A stretch of DNA of 64,000 bases, from contig PMUP01000019.1 of the NCBI GenBank assembly GCA_003166865.1, positions 30,330 to 94,329 on the forward strand. The letters are read 5' to 3'. Made by a program: the position numbers and the translations under genes. This DNA is from Bryobacterales bacterium. Lineage in GTDB: Bacteria; Acidobacteriota; Terriglobia; Bryobacterales; Bryobacteraceae. Under the pieces are notes generated by a model that ran no database searches, was not told the origin of the DNA, and was given only the letters and a program-made list of their open reading frames with translations. Positions 16,190 through 24,563 of the stretch are shown in pieces. Position 1 is the first letter of the stretch, and each line of letters starts with the position of its first letter.

Positions 16190-19153
16190 TTGAGGGATCT
16201 TAAGACCCAATTCGTCAGCGCGCTGCTGTTCATTCTCACGGTGGCAGCGGTGTGCTGCGCCCTCGTCAATTTCCGGCAGCAAACCATGTATCACCTTCCA
16301 GATGATGGAGTTACGTGGGTGGACCGGACCGCAGGCGATGGCCAACACCTGGTTCTGGCGCTGCACGTCACGCCGGGTAGCCCGGGCGCTAATGCTGGCA
16401 TTCGCGCAGGCGACGTGCTGCTCCAAGTGGCCGGCCATGTCATCGAGAAAACGGTGGATGTCCCCCAGGCCCTGCAACAGGTCGGCATCTGGATCAAAAC
16501 CGAATACATCCTGCGGCGCGACAATGTACCGGTTCCGGCGCAAGTACTGGTCGGCGAAGGCGTGCTGGATCGCTCGCTGTACTACCAGTATGCGGTCGGG
16601 ATCGCCTACCTGTTGATTGGATTGTTTGTTTACTACCGCCGGGTGGGCGCGCCACGATCGATTCATTTTTACGTTCTGTGCCTGACTTCGTTCATCTTGT
16701 CGTGCTTCCACTTCACCGGCAAATTGAATGCGTTCGATCAAGGAATTTACTGGGGCAACGTCGTGGCCGGCGTTCTGGCGCCGACCATCTTCCTGCACTT
16801 CTGCATGGTGTTCCCGGAGCGGCCGAAGTGGCTGGAGCGCCCGGGCCTCAGCGCAGTCTTTTATCTGCCCGGCGCTTTCTTGTTGACGCTTTACCTGCTG
16901 GTGGCCAAGGGCATCCTGCGCGTGACGGCATCGCCGGTGGAAGTGAACTGGTTCCTGGATCGGGTGTGGCTGCTCTTCCTGAGCGCGTTCTATCTGGCCG
17001 GCACCTTGGTCTTGGCGCTGAAAACGCCGCACGCCGAGGATCCTCTGGTGCGGCGGCAGTTGAAGTATTTGCGCAACGGAGCACTGCTGGGCGTGGTGCC
17101 ATTCACGCTGATTTACGCCGTACCGTATTTGTTTGGCGCGCTTCCAGGCCATTACCAGAAAATGGCCGTGCTTTCGATGATTCTGATGCCTCTGACCTGG
17201 GCCTACGCCATCCTGCGCTACCGGCTGATGGACGTCGACATTATCTTCCAGCAAGGCTACGTTTACACCCTTGCGACGCTGGTGGTGCTGGGGATCTTCT
17301 ACGGTCTGATCTTCTCGTTTGCGCGGCCGGAGGACTTGAGCCCGGCAGCGATCGTGGGGCTGATTCTGTTCGCGACGTTCATCTTTCAGCCCATTCGCGA
17401 CTGGCTGCAGGAGCAACTCGATCGCTATTTCTTCTACAAGGACCGCTACGACTACCGGCGCACGCTGATCGAGTTCGCGCGCGAGCTGGGCTCGGAGACC
17501 GATCTGGATGAGATGCTGCGATCGGTGGCGGACCGGCTGCTGCACACGCTATCGATCCAGCATGTGGCGTTTTTCCTATTGGACGAACCGGCTGGAGAAG
17601 GCGACGAGTTCCGGCTGCATATGACCCTGGGCAATCGCAAGGAGCGCGGTCAAAAGCAGGGACACGAGCTCGACCTCAGTTTTCTGAGCACACAGCCGGG
17701 CAGGCCGTACCTGTTCTTTGAGCGCACGCGGCATTTGCTGGACGCGGTCTCGCACGACTGGCCGATCTCGGTGCGGCGGACGATTGCCGATCTCGACCTG
17801 ACCTACTATTTCCCGTGTACAGTCCGCGGCCGCACCATCGCATACCTGGCGCTGAGCCGCACCGACAAAGGCGATTTTCTTTCGAGTGACGACGTGGAGC
17901 TGCTGACCACTCTGGCCGGATATGTCAGTATCGCGGTGGAGAACACGCGGTTGTACCGTTCGCTGCAGCGCAAGATGGAGGAATACGAGCGGCTGAAAGA
18001 GTTCAGCGAGAATATCGTCGAGTCCATTAACGTCGGGATTTTGGCCGTGGATCTGAACGATCGGGTGGAGAGCTGGAATACGCAGATCGAGCGGCTGACG
18101 GGGACCGCGCGCGAAGCGGCTTTGGGGCGGCGCCTCGCGGAGCTGTTTCCAGCGGAGCTTTGCAGGGAGTTCGACCAGGTACGCGGGCAGACGGGCGTAC
18201 ACAATATCTACAAGTTTGTGCTGCGGGGGCCGGCGGGCCTGGCAAGCGGGAAGGCCAACGGGAATGGACACGGCAAAGAAAATGGATCGGGAGCGCATAC
18301 CCTGAATCTTGCGATCGCACCGCTGGTGGCCAAGGATCTGCAGCAGATCGGCAGGCTGATCATTTTCGACGACGTCACCGATCGCGACGAACTGGAGCGC
18401 CGGTTGGTGCAGGCAGATAAATTGAGCTCCATCGGCCTGCTGGCCGCCGGAGTCGCGCACGAGGTCAATACGCCGCTCGCGGTGATTTCCACTTACGCGC
18501 AGATGCTGGCCAAGCAGATTTCCGAAGATGAGCAAAAGTCGAAGCTGCTGGACAAGATCGCCAAGCAGACCTTCCGCGCCAGCGAAATCGTCAATTCGCT
18601 GCTCAACTTTTCGCGCACCTCGACCACCGAATTCGTGGAGCTGGACCTCGGCAAGGTGATTCAGGAAACGTTGAACCTCGTGGAGCATCAGTTGCGCAAG
18701 TCCGCGATCGAGGTGAAACTGGATACCCAGGCGGCCCTGCCCCCGGTGAAAGGCAACGCCGGCAAACTGCAACAAGTGTTCTTGAATCTGTTCTTGAACG
18801 CGCGCGACGCCATGGAAGCGGGCGGCACGCTGGCCATCCATGTCTGGAGCGAGGACGGTTTTGCGCGCATCGACGTGGCCGACAGCGGGCAAGGAATCCA
18901 GCCCGAAAACCTGGCGCGCATCTACGATCCGTTCTTTACAACCAAGGCAGCCCGCAAGGGTACGGGGCTCGGACTTTCCGTTACCTACGGGATCGTGCGG
19001 GAGCACGGGGGCACTATCGAAGTAGAAAGCCGCTGGGGCGCCGGATCGCGGTTTCGCGTCGAGCTCCCGCTCATGTCCAGAGGCCCGCAAAACGGAGCGC
19101 GCGGGCTGCCGGCTGCACTCCATGAGGATGTCCGCGCGCCCTTTGCGGGCTAA
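16190..19153 (+). CDS. Membrane sensor histidine kinase with N-terminal PDZ domain
   Basis: A 987-residue kinase that would phosphorylate the NtrC-type regulator encoded next. Order: TM helix (9-27); periplasmic PDZ-like domain (about 45-115, TPGSPGANAGIRAGDVLLQV); a cluster of TM helices (about 132-370); GAF-like domain (about 440-590); PAS domain (about 600-740) with a Gly/Asn/Lys-rich insert near 690; HisKA with H757 (AAGVAHEVNTPL); HATPase with LFLNARDAMEAGG, DSGQGI and GTGLGLSVTYG. The TTG start has GGAG nine bases upstream. The PDZ domain suggests sensing of a peptide or protein terminus in the periplasm, by analogy with other PDZ sensors. The ligand is unknown. Confidence 0.9.
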   Translation: MRDLKTQFVSALLFILTVAAVCCALVNFRQQTMYHLPDDGVTWVDRTAGDGQHLVLALHVTPGSPGANAGIRAGDVLLQVAGHVIEKTVDVPQALQQVGIWIKTEYILRRDNVPVPAQVLVGEGVLDRSLYYQYAVGIAYLLIGLFVYYRRVGAPRSIHFYVLCLTSFILSCFHFTGKLNAFDQGIYWGNVVAGVLAPTIFLHFCMVFPERPKWLERPGLSAVFYLPGAFLLTLYLLVAKGILRVTASPVEVNWFLDRVWLLFLSAFYLAGTLVLALKTPHAEDPLVRRQLKYLRNGALLGVVPFTLIYAVPYLFGALPGHYQKMAVLSMILMPLTWAYAILRYRLMDVDIIFQQGYVYTLATLVVLGIFYGLIFSFARPEDLSPAAIVGLILFATFIFQPIRDWLQEQLDRYFFYKDRYDYRRTLIEFARELGSETDLDEMLRSVADRLLHTLSIQHVAFFLLDEPAGEGDEFRLHMTLGNRKERGQKQGHELDLSFLSTQPGRPYLFFERTRHLLDAVSHDWPISVRRTIADLDLTYYFPCTVRGRTIAYLALSRTDKGDFLSSDDVELLTTLAGYVSIAVENTRLYRSLQRKMEEYERLKEFSENIVESINVGILAVDLNDRVESWNTQIERLTGTAREAALGRRLAELFPAELCREFDQVRGQTGVHNIYKFVLRGPAGLASGKANGNGHGKENGSGAHTLNLAIAPLVAKDLQQIGRLIIFDDVTDRDELERRLVQADKLSSIGLLAAGVAHEVNTPLAVISTYAQMLAKQISEDEQKSKLLDKIAKQTFRASEIVNSLLNFSRTSTTEFVELDLGKVIQETLNLVEHQLRKSAIEVKLDTQAALPPVKGNAGKLQQVFLNLFLNARDAMEAGGTLAIHVWSEDGFARIDVADSGQGIQPENLARIYDPFFTTKAARKGTGLGLSVTYGIVREHGGTIEVESRWGAGSRFRVELPLMSRGPQNGARGLPAALHEDVRAPFAG

Positions 19154-19165
19154 GAAAGCCGGTGC

Positions 19166-20629
19166 ATGCCTGATCCACTTCCGCCCGACGAACCAGCCTC
19201 CTTCCCTAAAGGCCGCATCCTGGTAGTTGACGACGAAGCAGACATCCGCGAAAGCCTGGAGACACTGCTGTGCCTGGAAGGCTATACGGTGGAGCTGGCG
19301 CAAAACGGCGCCGAAGGATTGCGCCGGGCCGAGTCGGCCAATTACGACATGGTCCTGCTGGATCTCATGATGCCGGACCGCTCTGGAATGGAGGTGCTGC
19401 GCGAGATTCGCGAACGCGACACCGAGACTCCGGTGTTCATGATCACCGCGTACGGGTCGGTGGAAGTCGCGGTCAGCGCGCTGAAAAACGGCGCGAACGA
19501 CTATTTCTCGAAGCCCTGGGACAACGAAAAGCTGCTGCTTGAGATCGATCGGATGATCGCGCACAGCCGCTTGGCGCGCGAAAACGCCCAGCTCAAGCGA
19601 GCGCTAAAGCAGTATAGTTTTCCAAACATTATCGGCAAAAATGATCGGATGTTGCGCATCCTGGATCTGGTGACACAGGTAGCCCCGAGCCGCGCCACCA
19701 TTTTGATCACCGGCGAAACGGGGACGGGCAAGGAATTGATCGCCAAGGGCATCCATGCGAACTCGGCGCGCGCCGATCAGCCGTTCGTTCCCGTGAACAG
19801 CGGGTCGGTTCCGTCCGAACTCCTGGAGTCCGCGCTATTCGGACACGTGAAGGGAGCCTTCACGGGCGCCATCGCCTCCCGCAAGGGATACTTCGAAACC
19901 GCCAACAAGGGAACCATTTTTTTCGACGAAATTGGCACCATTAGTCCGGAAACCCAAGCCAAGCTGCTGCGCGTGATTCAAGAGCGTGAATTCATGCCCG
20001 TGGGATCCACCGACACCGTCAAGGTAGATGTGCGCATCATCGCGGCCACCAACGCGGATCTGAAGAAGCTGGTGGATGACGGCAAGTTTCGCGAGGATCT
20101 TTATTACCGGCTGAACGTGATCGATCTGGCGCTGCCGCCGCTGCGGGAACGCAAGGAAGATATTCCGCCGCTGGTGGAGCACTTCTTCCAGAAGTTCGCG
20201 CGCGAAAACGAGAAGTTTCTCGACGCCGATGGCAAGAGCCTCTTGCGCATGGATCCGGAAGCGATGCGGTTACTGCTGGACTATAACTGGCCCGGCAACG
20301 TGCGGGAGCTTGAAAACGCCGTGGAACGCGCGGTGGTGCTAGCCTCGCAGGCGACCGTGCTGGTGGATGTGCTGCCGGATTCGATCCTGCAAGAAGGCGG
20401 CGTCAAGATCCGGCGCGATGCCAGCGGCATGCTGCCAGCCGACGCGTCGCTGCCCGAGATCCTGGCCGACTTCGAGCGGCGCAAGATCATGGAGGCGCTG
20501 GAATCGGTGAACTGGAGCCAGACCGAGGCCGCCGAAAAGCTGCACATTCCGCTGTCGACGCTGAATCAGAAGATCAAGCGTCTGAGCATCGACGTGAAGC
20601 GCAAGAGCGGTGGGGCCGGCGCGCCGTAG
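19166..20629 (+). CDS. NtrC-family sigma-54-dependent response regulator
   Basis: A 487-residue transcription activator. The receiver domain (17-130) has phospho-acceptor D66. The AAA+ domain has Walker A GETGTGKE, the sigma-54 contact loop GAFTGA and Walker B GTIFFDEIG, with LRERKEDIP and NWPGNVRELENA further on. The C-terminal Fis-type helix-turn-helix is WSQTEAAEKLHIPLSTLNQKI. All parts needed to remodel sigma-54 polymerase are intact. It starts 12 bases after the kinase gene. A GG-N10-GC promoter and paired direct repeats lie in the 161-base gap before the first tolC gene, so that operon is the likely target. Confidence 0.95.
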   Translation: MPDPLPPDEPASFPKGRILVVDDEADIRESLETLLCLEGYTVELAQNGAEGLRRAESANYDMVLLDLMMPDRSGMEVLREIRERDTETPVFMITAYGSVEVAVSALKNGANDYFSKPWDNEKLLLEIDRMIAHSRLARENAQLKRALKQYSFPNIIGKNDRMLRILDLVTQVAPSRATILITGETGTGKELIAKGIHANSARADQPFVPVNSGSVPSELLESALFGHVKGAFTGAIASRKGYFETANKGTIFFDEIGTISPETQAKLLRVIQEREFMPVGSTDTVKVDVRIIAATNADLKKLVDDGKFREDLYYRLNVIDLALPPLRERKEDIPPLVEHFFQKFARENEKFLDADGKSLLRMDPEAMRLLLDYNWPGNVRELENAVERAVVLASQATVLVDVLPDSILQEGGVKIRRDASGMLPADASLPEILADFERRKIMEALESVNWSQTEAAEKLHIPLSTLNQKIKRLSIDVKRKSGGAGAP

Positions 20630-20662
20630 GTCGGCGCAAGCGTAGTCCGAGTGCCCTTCGCA

Positions 20663-20692
20663 AAATCGAACAGTAAATAGCGAAATCGAACA
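20663..20692. promoter_or_regulatory. Paired direct repeats, candidate activator (UAS) site
   Basis: AAATCGAACA occurs at 20663-20672 and again at 20683-20692, exactly 20 bases apart (about two helical turns). Flanking bases also match (GC-AAATCGAACA-GT versus GC-AAATCGAACA-CT). The pair lies 50-80 bases upstream of the sigma-54-like promoter, the usual position for NtrC-type enhancer sites. Confidence 0.55.
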
Positions 20693-20742
20693 CTCGCAGC
20701 AAGCCTGCTAGCCCGGAATCGTATTGTCACAAGCCTTTGGTC

Positions 20743-20758
20743 TGGACCCGCGATTGCT
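20743..20758 (+). promoter_or_regulatory. Sigma-54-type (-24/-12) promoter
   Basis: TGGACCCGCGATTGCT matches the TGGCAC-N5-TTGCW pattern at most positions and has the invariant GG (20744-20745) and GC (20756-20757) separated by exactly 10 bases. Transcription would begin near 20769, about 22 bases before the tolC ATG. The gene directly upstream encodes a complete sigma-54 activator. Confidence 0.6.
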
Positions 20759-20790
20759 TCCCAAGCATTCGAGCTACGATTCTAGTGACC

Positions 20791-22692
20791 ATGCGTTTCA
20801 TTCGAAATATCACTCTATTCGCTCTGGCGGCCGCCGGCTGTTGGGGGCAAACACCCGAGATCACAATTCAAACACCCCAGGGGCCGCCGGTGATAGGGCC
20901 ACTCTTCCGCCCGTTTCATCTGGAGCGGCGGATCGTTTCGCCCGCTACGCTCGGCAACACGCCGCGCCTGGAGTCGCTGATTCGCGCTGGCAATTTGTAT
21001 CTGTCGGCGCAAGACGTGATCGCACTAGCGCTCGAAAATAATGTGGATATCGCCGTCCAACGCTACGGCCCATATCTCGCGCGTGAAGTTTTGCGGCGTG
21101 CCCAAGGCGGTGGCGCCTTGCGCGACATCGGTCAGCCCATCGCGCCAGGACCAACCAGCGTGAGCCTGGAGGGCGTGAATGTGAACTCGGTCGGTTTGGC
21201 TGAGAGCGGCTCGGGAGTGAGCTCCGGCGGGGGCATCGTGGTTCAATACGGGGCGCAGCCGCCGCCGCTAGACCCGGTTCTGTTTATTTACACGAATTTC
21301 GTGCATCAAACCATCCCCGAAAGCAATATCACTCTCAGCTTGGCCCCCACGCTGATCTGGGACTATCAAACCTATGCCGCGCAATACAGCCAATCGTTCT
21401 TGACTGGCACGTATGCGCAGCTTTCTTACGGCAGCACGCGGAATCGATACAACAGTCCGCTCTACGACATCAACCCGTACACGACCGGCTATCTGGATTT
21501 ATACGTCACCCAAAACCTCCTTCAGGGCTTTGGCATCAGCGTCAACAATCGCAACATCCGCGTGGCCAAGAACAACCTGAAGGTGACTGACATCCAGCTC
21601 AAACTCCAGGTGATCACGACAGTTTCCGCCGTCCTGAATCTGTACTGGGACTTAGTAAGTTTCAACGAAGACTTACGAATTAAGCGGGAGGCACTTACCA
21701 CCGCGCAGCAGCTCCACGAAGGCAACCAACACCAGGTGGAACTCGGTACGTTACCGGCGATTGAAGTCACGCGCGCCGCAGCCGAGGTATCGGCCGCCAA
21801 GGAGAGCCTGTTGATCGCACAAACCAATGTTGCCCAGCAGGAGACGGTGCTCAAGAATGCTTTGAGCAGAAACGCGGTGGTGAACCAGACGCTGGATGAA
21901 GTCCACATTGTCCCCTTGGATCACATTGCCGTGCCGGAGACGGAGGACCTAAAACCGACCGCCGAACTGCTGAGCTTAGCGCTGAACCAGCGTCCCGAGA
22001 TTGCCAAGGCCAAGATCAATATCGAGAGCAGCAACATTAACCTGAGCGGCTCCAAGAACTACCTGCTGCCGACCTTGGTCGCAAATTTCGAATTAACGAA
22101 CAACGGCCTAAGCGGCCCAGCGAATCCCGCCAGCTCTGTCTTCGGCCTAGTGTCCCCACCAGCTTACGTCGGCGGCTACGGCAATCTGCTGCGGCAGATC
22201 TTCAGCCGCGATTATCCCAACTACTCGGCCGGATTTTCTTTGAACATTCCGTTTCGTAATCGGGTGGCCCAAGCCGATTACGTGGCCGATCAGCTCGGCC
22301 TGCGCCAGAGCCAGCTGCAGTATCAAAAAACAGTGGCTCAGATCCGCGTGGACGTGAAGAACGCCGTGATCGGGCTGCAGCAGGCGCGCGCGAGATACGA
22401 AACAACAGTGGCCACGCGGTCACTCGCACAGCAGACGCTGGAGGCGGAACAGAATCGTTTCCGCTTTGGGGAATCAACCATCGCGACCGTGGTCCAGGCG
22501 CAGCGCGATTTAGCTGGCGATCAGAGCGCCGAGGTCCAGGCCATGGCGAACTACACGCATGCCAAGGTCGCGTTTGACGAGGCGGTAGGGCAAACCTTGG
22601 ATGTGAATAGCATCTCGATGTCAGAAGCCGAGGCCGGCCGTGTTGCCAGGGAATCGGCGATTCCGGAAGCACTACCGCAGAAAAAGGATTGA
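20791..22692 (+). CDS. TolC-family outer-membrane efflux protein (first of tandem pair)
   Basis: A 633-residue exported protein with signal peptide MRFIRNITLFALAAAGCWGQ; ATG 20791 is chosen because it begins this peptide. Two outer-membrane-efflux repeats are seen. The first includes LSAQDVIALALENNVDIAV, the second the periplasmic helices around residues 430-620 (VDVKNAVIGLQQARARYETTV; QNRFRFGESTIATVVQAQRDL). It should form a trimeric outer-membrane channel for a tripartite pump, yet no inner-membrane pump or adaptor gene is adjacent. It follows the sigma-54 promoter and is 11 bases from a second, paralogous tolC. Confidence 0.88.
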   Translation: MRFIRNITLFALAAAGCWGQTPEITIQTPQGPPVIGPLFRPFHLERRIVSPATLGNTPRLESLIRAGNLYLSAQDVIALALENNVDIAVQRYGPYLAREVLRRAQGGGALRDIGQPIAPGPTSVSLEGVNVNSVGLAESGSGVSSGGGIVVQYGAQPPPLDPVLFIYTNFVHQTIPESNITLSLAPTLIWDYQTYAAQYSQSFLTGTYAQLSYGSTRNRYNSPLYDINPYTTGYLDLYVTQNLLQGFGISVNNRNIRVAKNNLKVTDIQLKLQVITTVSAVLNLYWDLVSFNEDLRIKREALTTAQQLHEGNQHQVELGTLPAIEVTRAAAEVSAAKESLLIAQTNVAQQETVLKNALSRNAVVNQTLDEVHIVPLDHIAVPETEDLKPTAELLSLALNQRPEIAKAKINIESSNINLSGSKNYLLPTLVANFELTNNGLSGPANPASSVFGLVSPPAYVGGYGNLLRQIFSRDYPNYSAGFSLNIPFRNRVAQADYVADQLGLRQSQLQYQKTVAQIRVDVKNAVIGLQQARARYETTVATRSLAQQTLEAEQNRFRFGESTIATVVQAQRDLAGDQSAEVQAMANYTHAKVAFDEAVGQTLDVNSISMSEAEAGRVARESAIPEALPQKKD

Positions 22693-22703
22693 GGGGTGCG
22701 CCA

Positions 22704-24563
22704 ATGAAATTGCATAAACCAGTTTCAGTCATTACTGTTTTGGGCGTGCTGGCCTCGCAGTGCATGGCCCAAGAGCCGCCGCAAGTAGAGAAACCCCACG
22801 GTCCGCTGTTGATTCGATCCTACCGGCCTGCTTCGACCTCGCCGGTGAATCTCAGCAACTCAAACCGTCTGCACAGTCTGATTCGCGCGGGGCACTTGTA
22901 CCTGACGGTGCAGGACGCGATCGCGCTGGCGATCGAGAATAATCTCGATCTGGAGGTGGATCGCTACGGACCGCTGAGCGCCGAATGGAATCTCGAACGT
23001 GCCCAGGGAGGAGGTCCGCTGAGAGGCGTCACCAACGGGAATAGTTTGGTGAACCAAGCCACCAGCGGTCAGGGCGTTCTGGGCAGCGAGGTCGCGGCGG
23101 GCTTGGCGCAAAACACTTCGAATGGTGGCGGCAGCAGTGGCGGCGCCACGGTTTCACAGATCGGTCCGGTGACGCAAAATCTGGATCCGGTGCTTCAGAA
23201 CGGCACCAGTTTTTCCCACACCACGTATCCCTACGCCATCACCTACGTGAGCGGCACTCCCACACTGATCAGTGGGCAGCACGTGTACGATTCGTTCCTG
23301 CAGGAGGGGCTTTTGAGTGGCGGCTACGTCCAGGTGAGCGCCAACGAATCTTACGAGAAACAAAATGCACCCACTGATTATCTGAATCCTTCGGTTGCCC
23401 CGGTGGTGCAGATTTATGCCCGCCATAATCTGTTGCAAGGGTTCGGAACAGGCGTCAACGGCCGATTCATCCGCGTCGCTGAGAAGAATATCCAGGCGGC
23501 GCACGAAGCGTTTCGATCGCAACTCTTAAACGTCGTTGCGAACGTCTTGAACCTGTACTGGGATTTGGTAACCGACGACGACGACCTGGCGGTGCGCCAG
23601 CGGGCGGTGGATCAAGCTCAAAAGTTTTATGACGACACCCGCAAGCAGATCGAGCTAGGAGTAATTCCCCGGTTTGAAGCCTCGCGAGCACAGGCTAACG
23701 TTACCAACAGCCGGCAATTGCTGGGTATCGCCCAAGCCACCGCGCAACAACAGGAGAACCTACTGAAGAACACGATCAGCCGAAACGGCCTGGAGGATGA
23801 GCTGCTAGATTCCGCCCAGATCATGCCGCTGGACCGCATCGAAGTTCCCGATCAAGACAATTTGCCCGCGCTTCGCGACCTGGTGGCCACTGCTCTCCGA
23901 AATCGGCCTGACGTGGCGCTCGCCAAAATCAACGACGAAGTGTCCGAGATCTCGGCGCGCGGAACGGCCAACGGCGTACTGCCCAGTCTGCAGGCGTTCG
24001 CGGCCGTCAGCGCGAGCGGACTCTCGGGCACATCGGCTCCTTACCAAGGCGTCGCGCCCGATCCATATTACGTGGGAGGATTGGGCAACGCTCTGGGCCA
24101 GGTATTTCGCGACGACTTCCCGAGCCGGCGCGTGGGCGCTTTGTTTGCGGGCACCATCCACAACCGCATCGCGCAGGGCGACTACGGAATCGAACAATTG
24201 CAATTGCGCCAGGGCGACGTCGTCGAACGACGGAACCAGAATCAATTGGTCGTGGATATTTCCAACTACATGGTCGCGCTGCGGCAGGCCCGTGCCCGGT
24301 ATTCGCAGGCCGTGGACTCGCGCAAGCTTCAGCAAGAGCTGCTCGACAAGTCGCAGCAGTCGTTCTCGTTTGGCGCAGCGACCATCAGCGACGTGGAAGC
24401 GGCCCAAACCACGCTAGTGGCCGCGCAGGAAACCGAAGTCTCGACGCGATCGGCCTATAGCCACGCGCGGACCTCGCTCGATCAAGTGCTCGGCCAAACG
24501 CTGGATGTCAACCATGTTTCCGTGGAGCAGGCCCTGAATAGCCCTAGGGTCGCGAAACCGTAG
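22704..24563 (+). CDS. TolC-family outer-membrane efflux protein (second of tandem pair)
   Basis: A 619-residue paralogue of the gene upstream, with signal peptide MKLHKPVSVITVLGVLASQ. Similar blocks occur in the same order: YLTVQDAIALAIENNLDLEV near the N terminus, NLYWDLVTDDDDLAVRQRA in the middle and ATISDVEAAQTTLVAAQ near the end. ATG 22704 has a GAGGGG ribosome binding site and starts 11 bases after the first tolC. The last 20 bases overlap the convergent GH20 gene. Two channels without a pump may serve pumps encoded elsewhere. Confidence 0.88.
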   Translation: MKLHKPVSVITVLGVLASQCMAQEPPQVEKPHGPLLIRSYRPASTSPVNLSNSNRLHSLIRAGHLYLTVQDAIALAIENNLDLEVDRYGPLSAEWNLERAQGGGPLRGVTNGNSLVNQATSGQGVLGSEVAAGLAQNTSNGGGSSGGATVSQIGPVTQNLDPVLQNGTSFSHTTYPYAITYVSGTPTLISGQHVYDSFLQEGLLSGGYVQVSANESYEKQNAPTDYLNPSVAPVVQIYARHNLLQGFGTGVNGRFIRVAEKNIQAAHEAFRSQLLNVVANVLNLYWDLVTDDDDLAVRQRAVDQAQKFYDDTRKQIELGVIPRFEASRAQANVTNSRQLLGIAQATAQQQENLLKNTISRNGLEDELLDSAQIMPLDRIEVPDQDNLPALRDLVATALRNRPDVALAKINDEVSEISARGTANGVLPSLQAFAAVSASGLSGTSAPYQGVAPDPYYVGGLGNALGQVFRDDFPSRRVGALFAGTIHNRIAQGDYGIEQLQLRQGDVVERRNQNQLVVDISNYMVALRQARARYSQAVDSRKLQQELLDKSQQSFSFGAATISDVEAAQTTLVAAQETEVSTRSAYSHARTSLDQVLGQTLDVNHVSVEQALNSPRVAKP

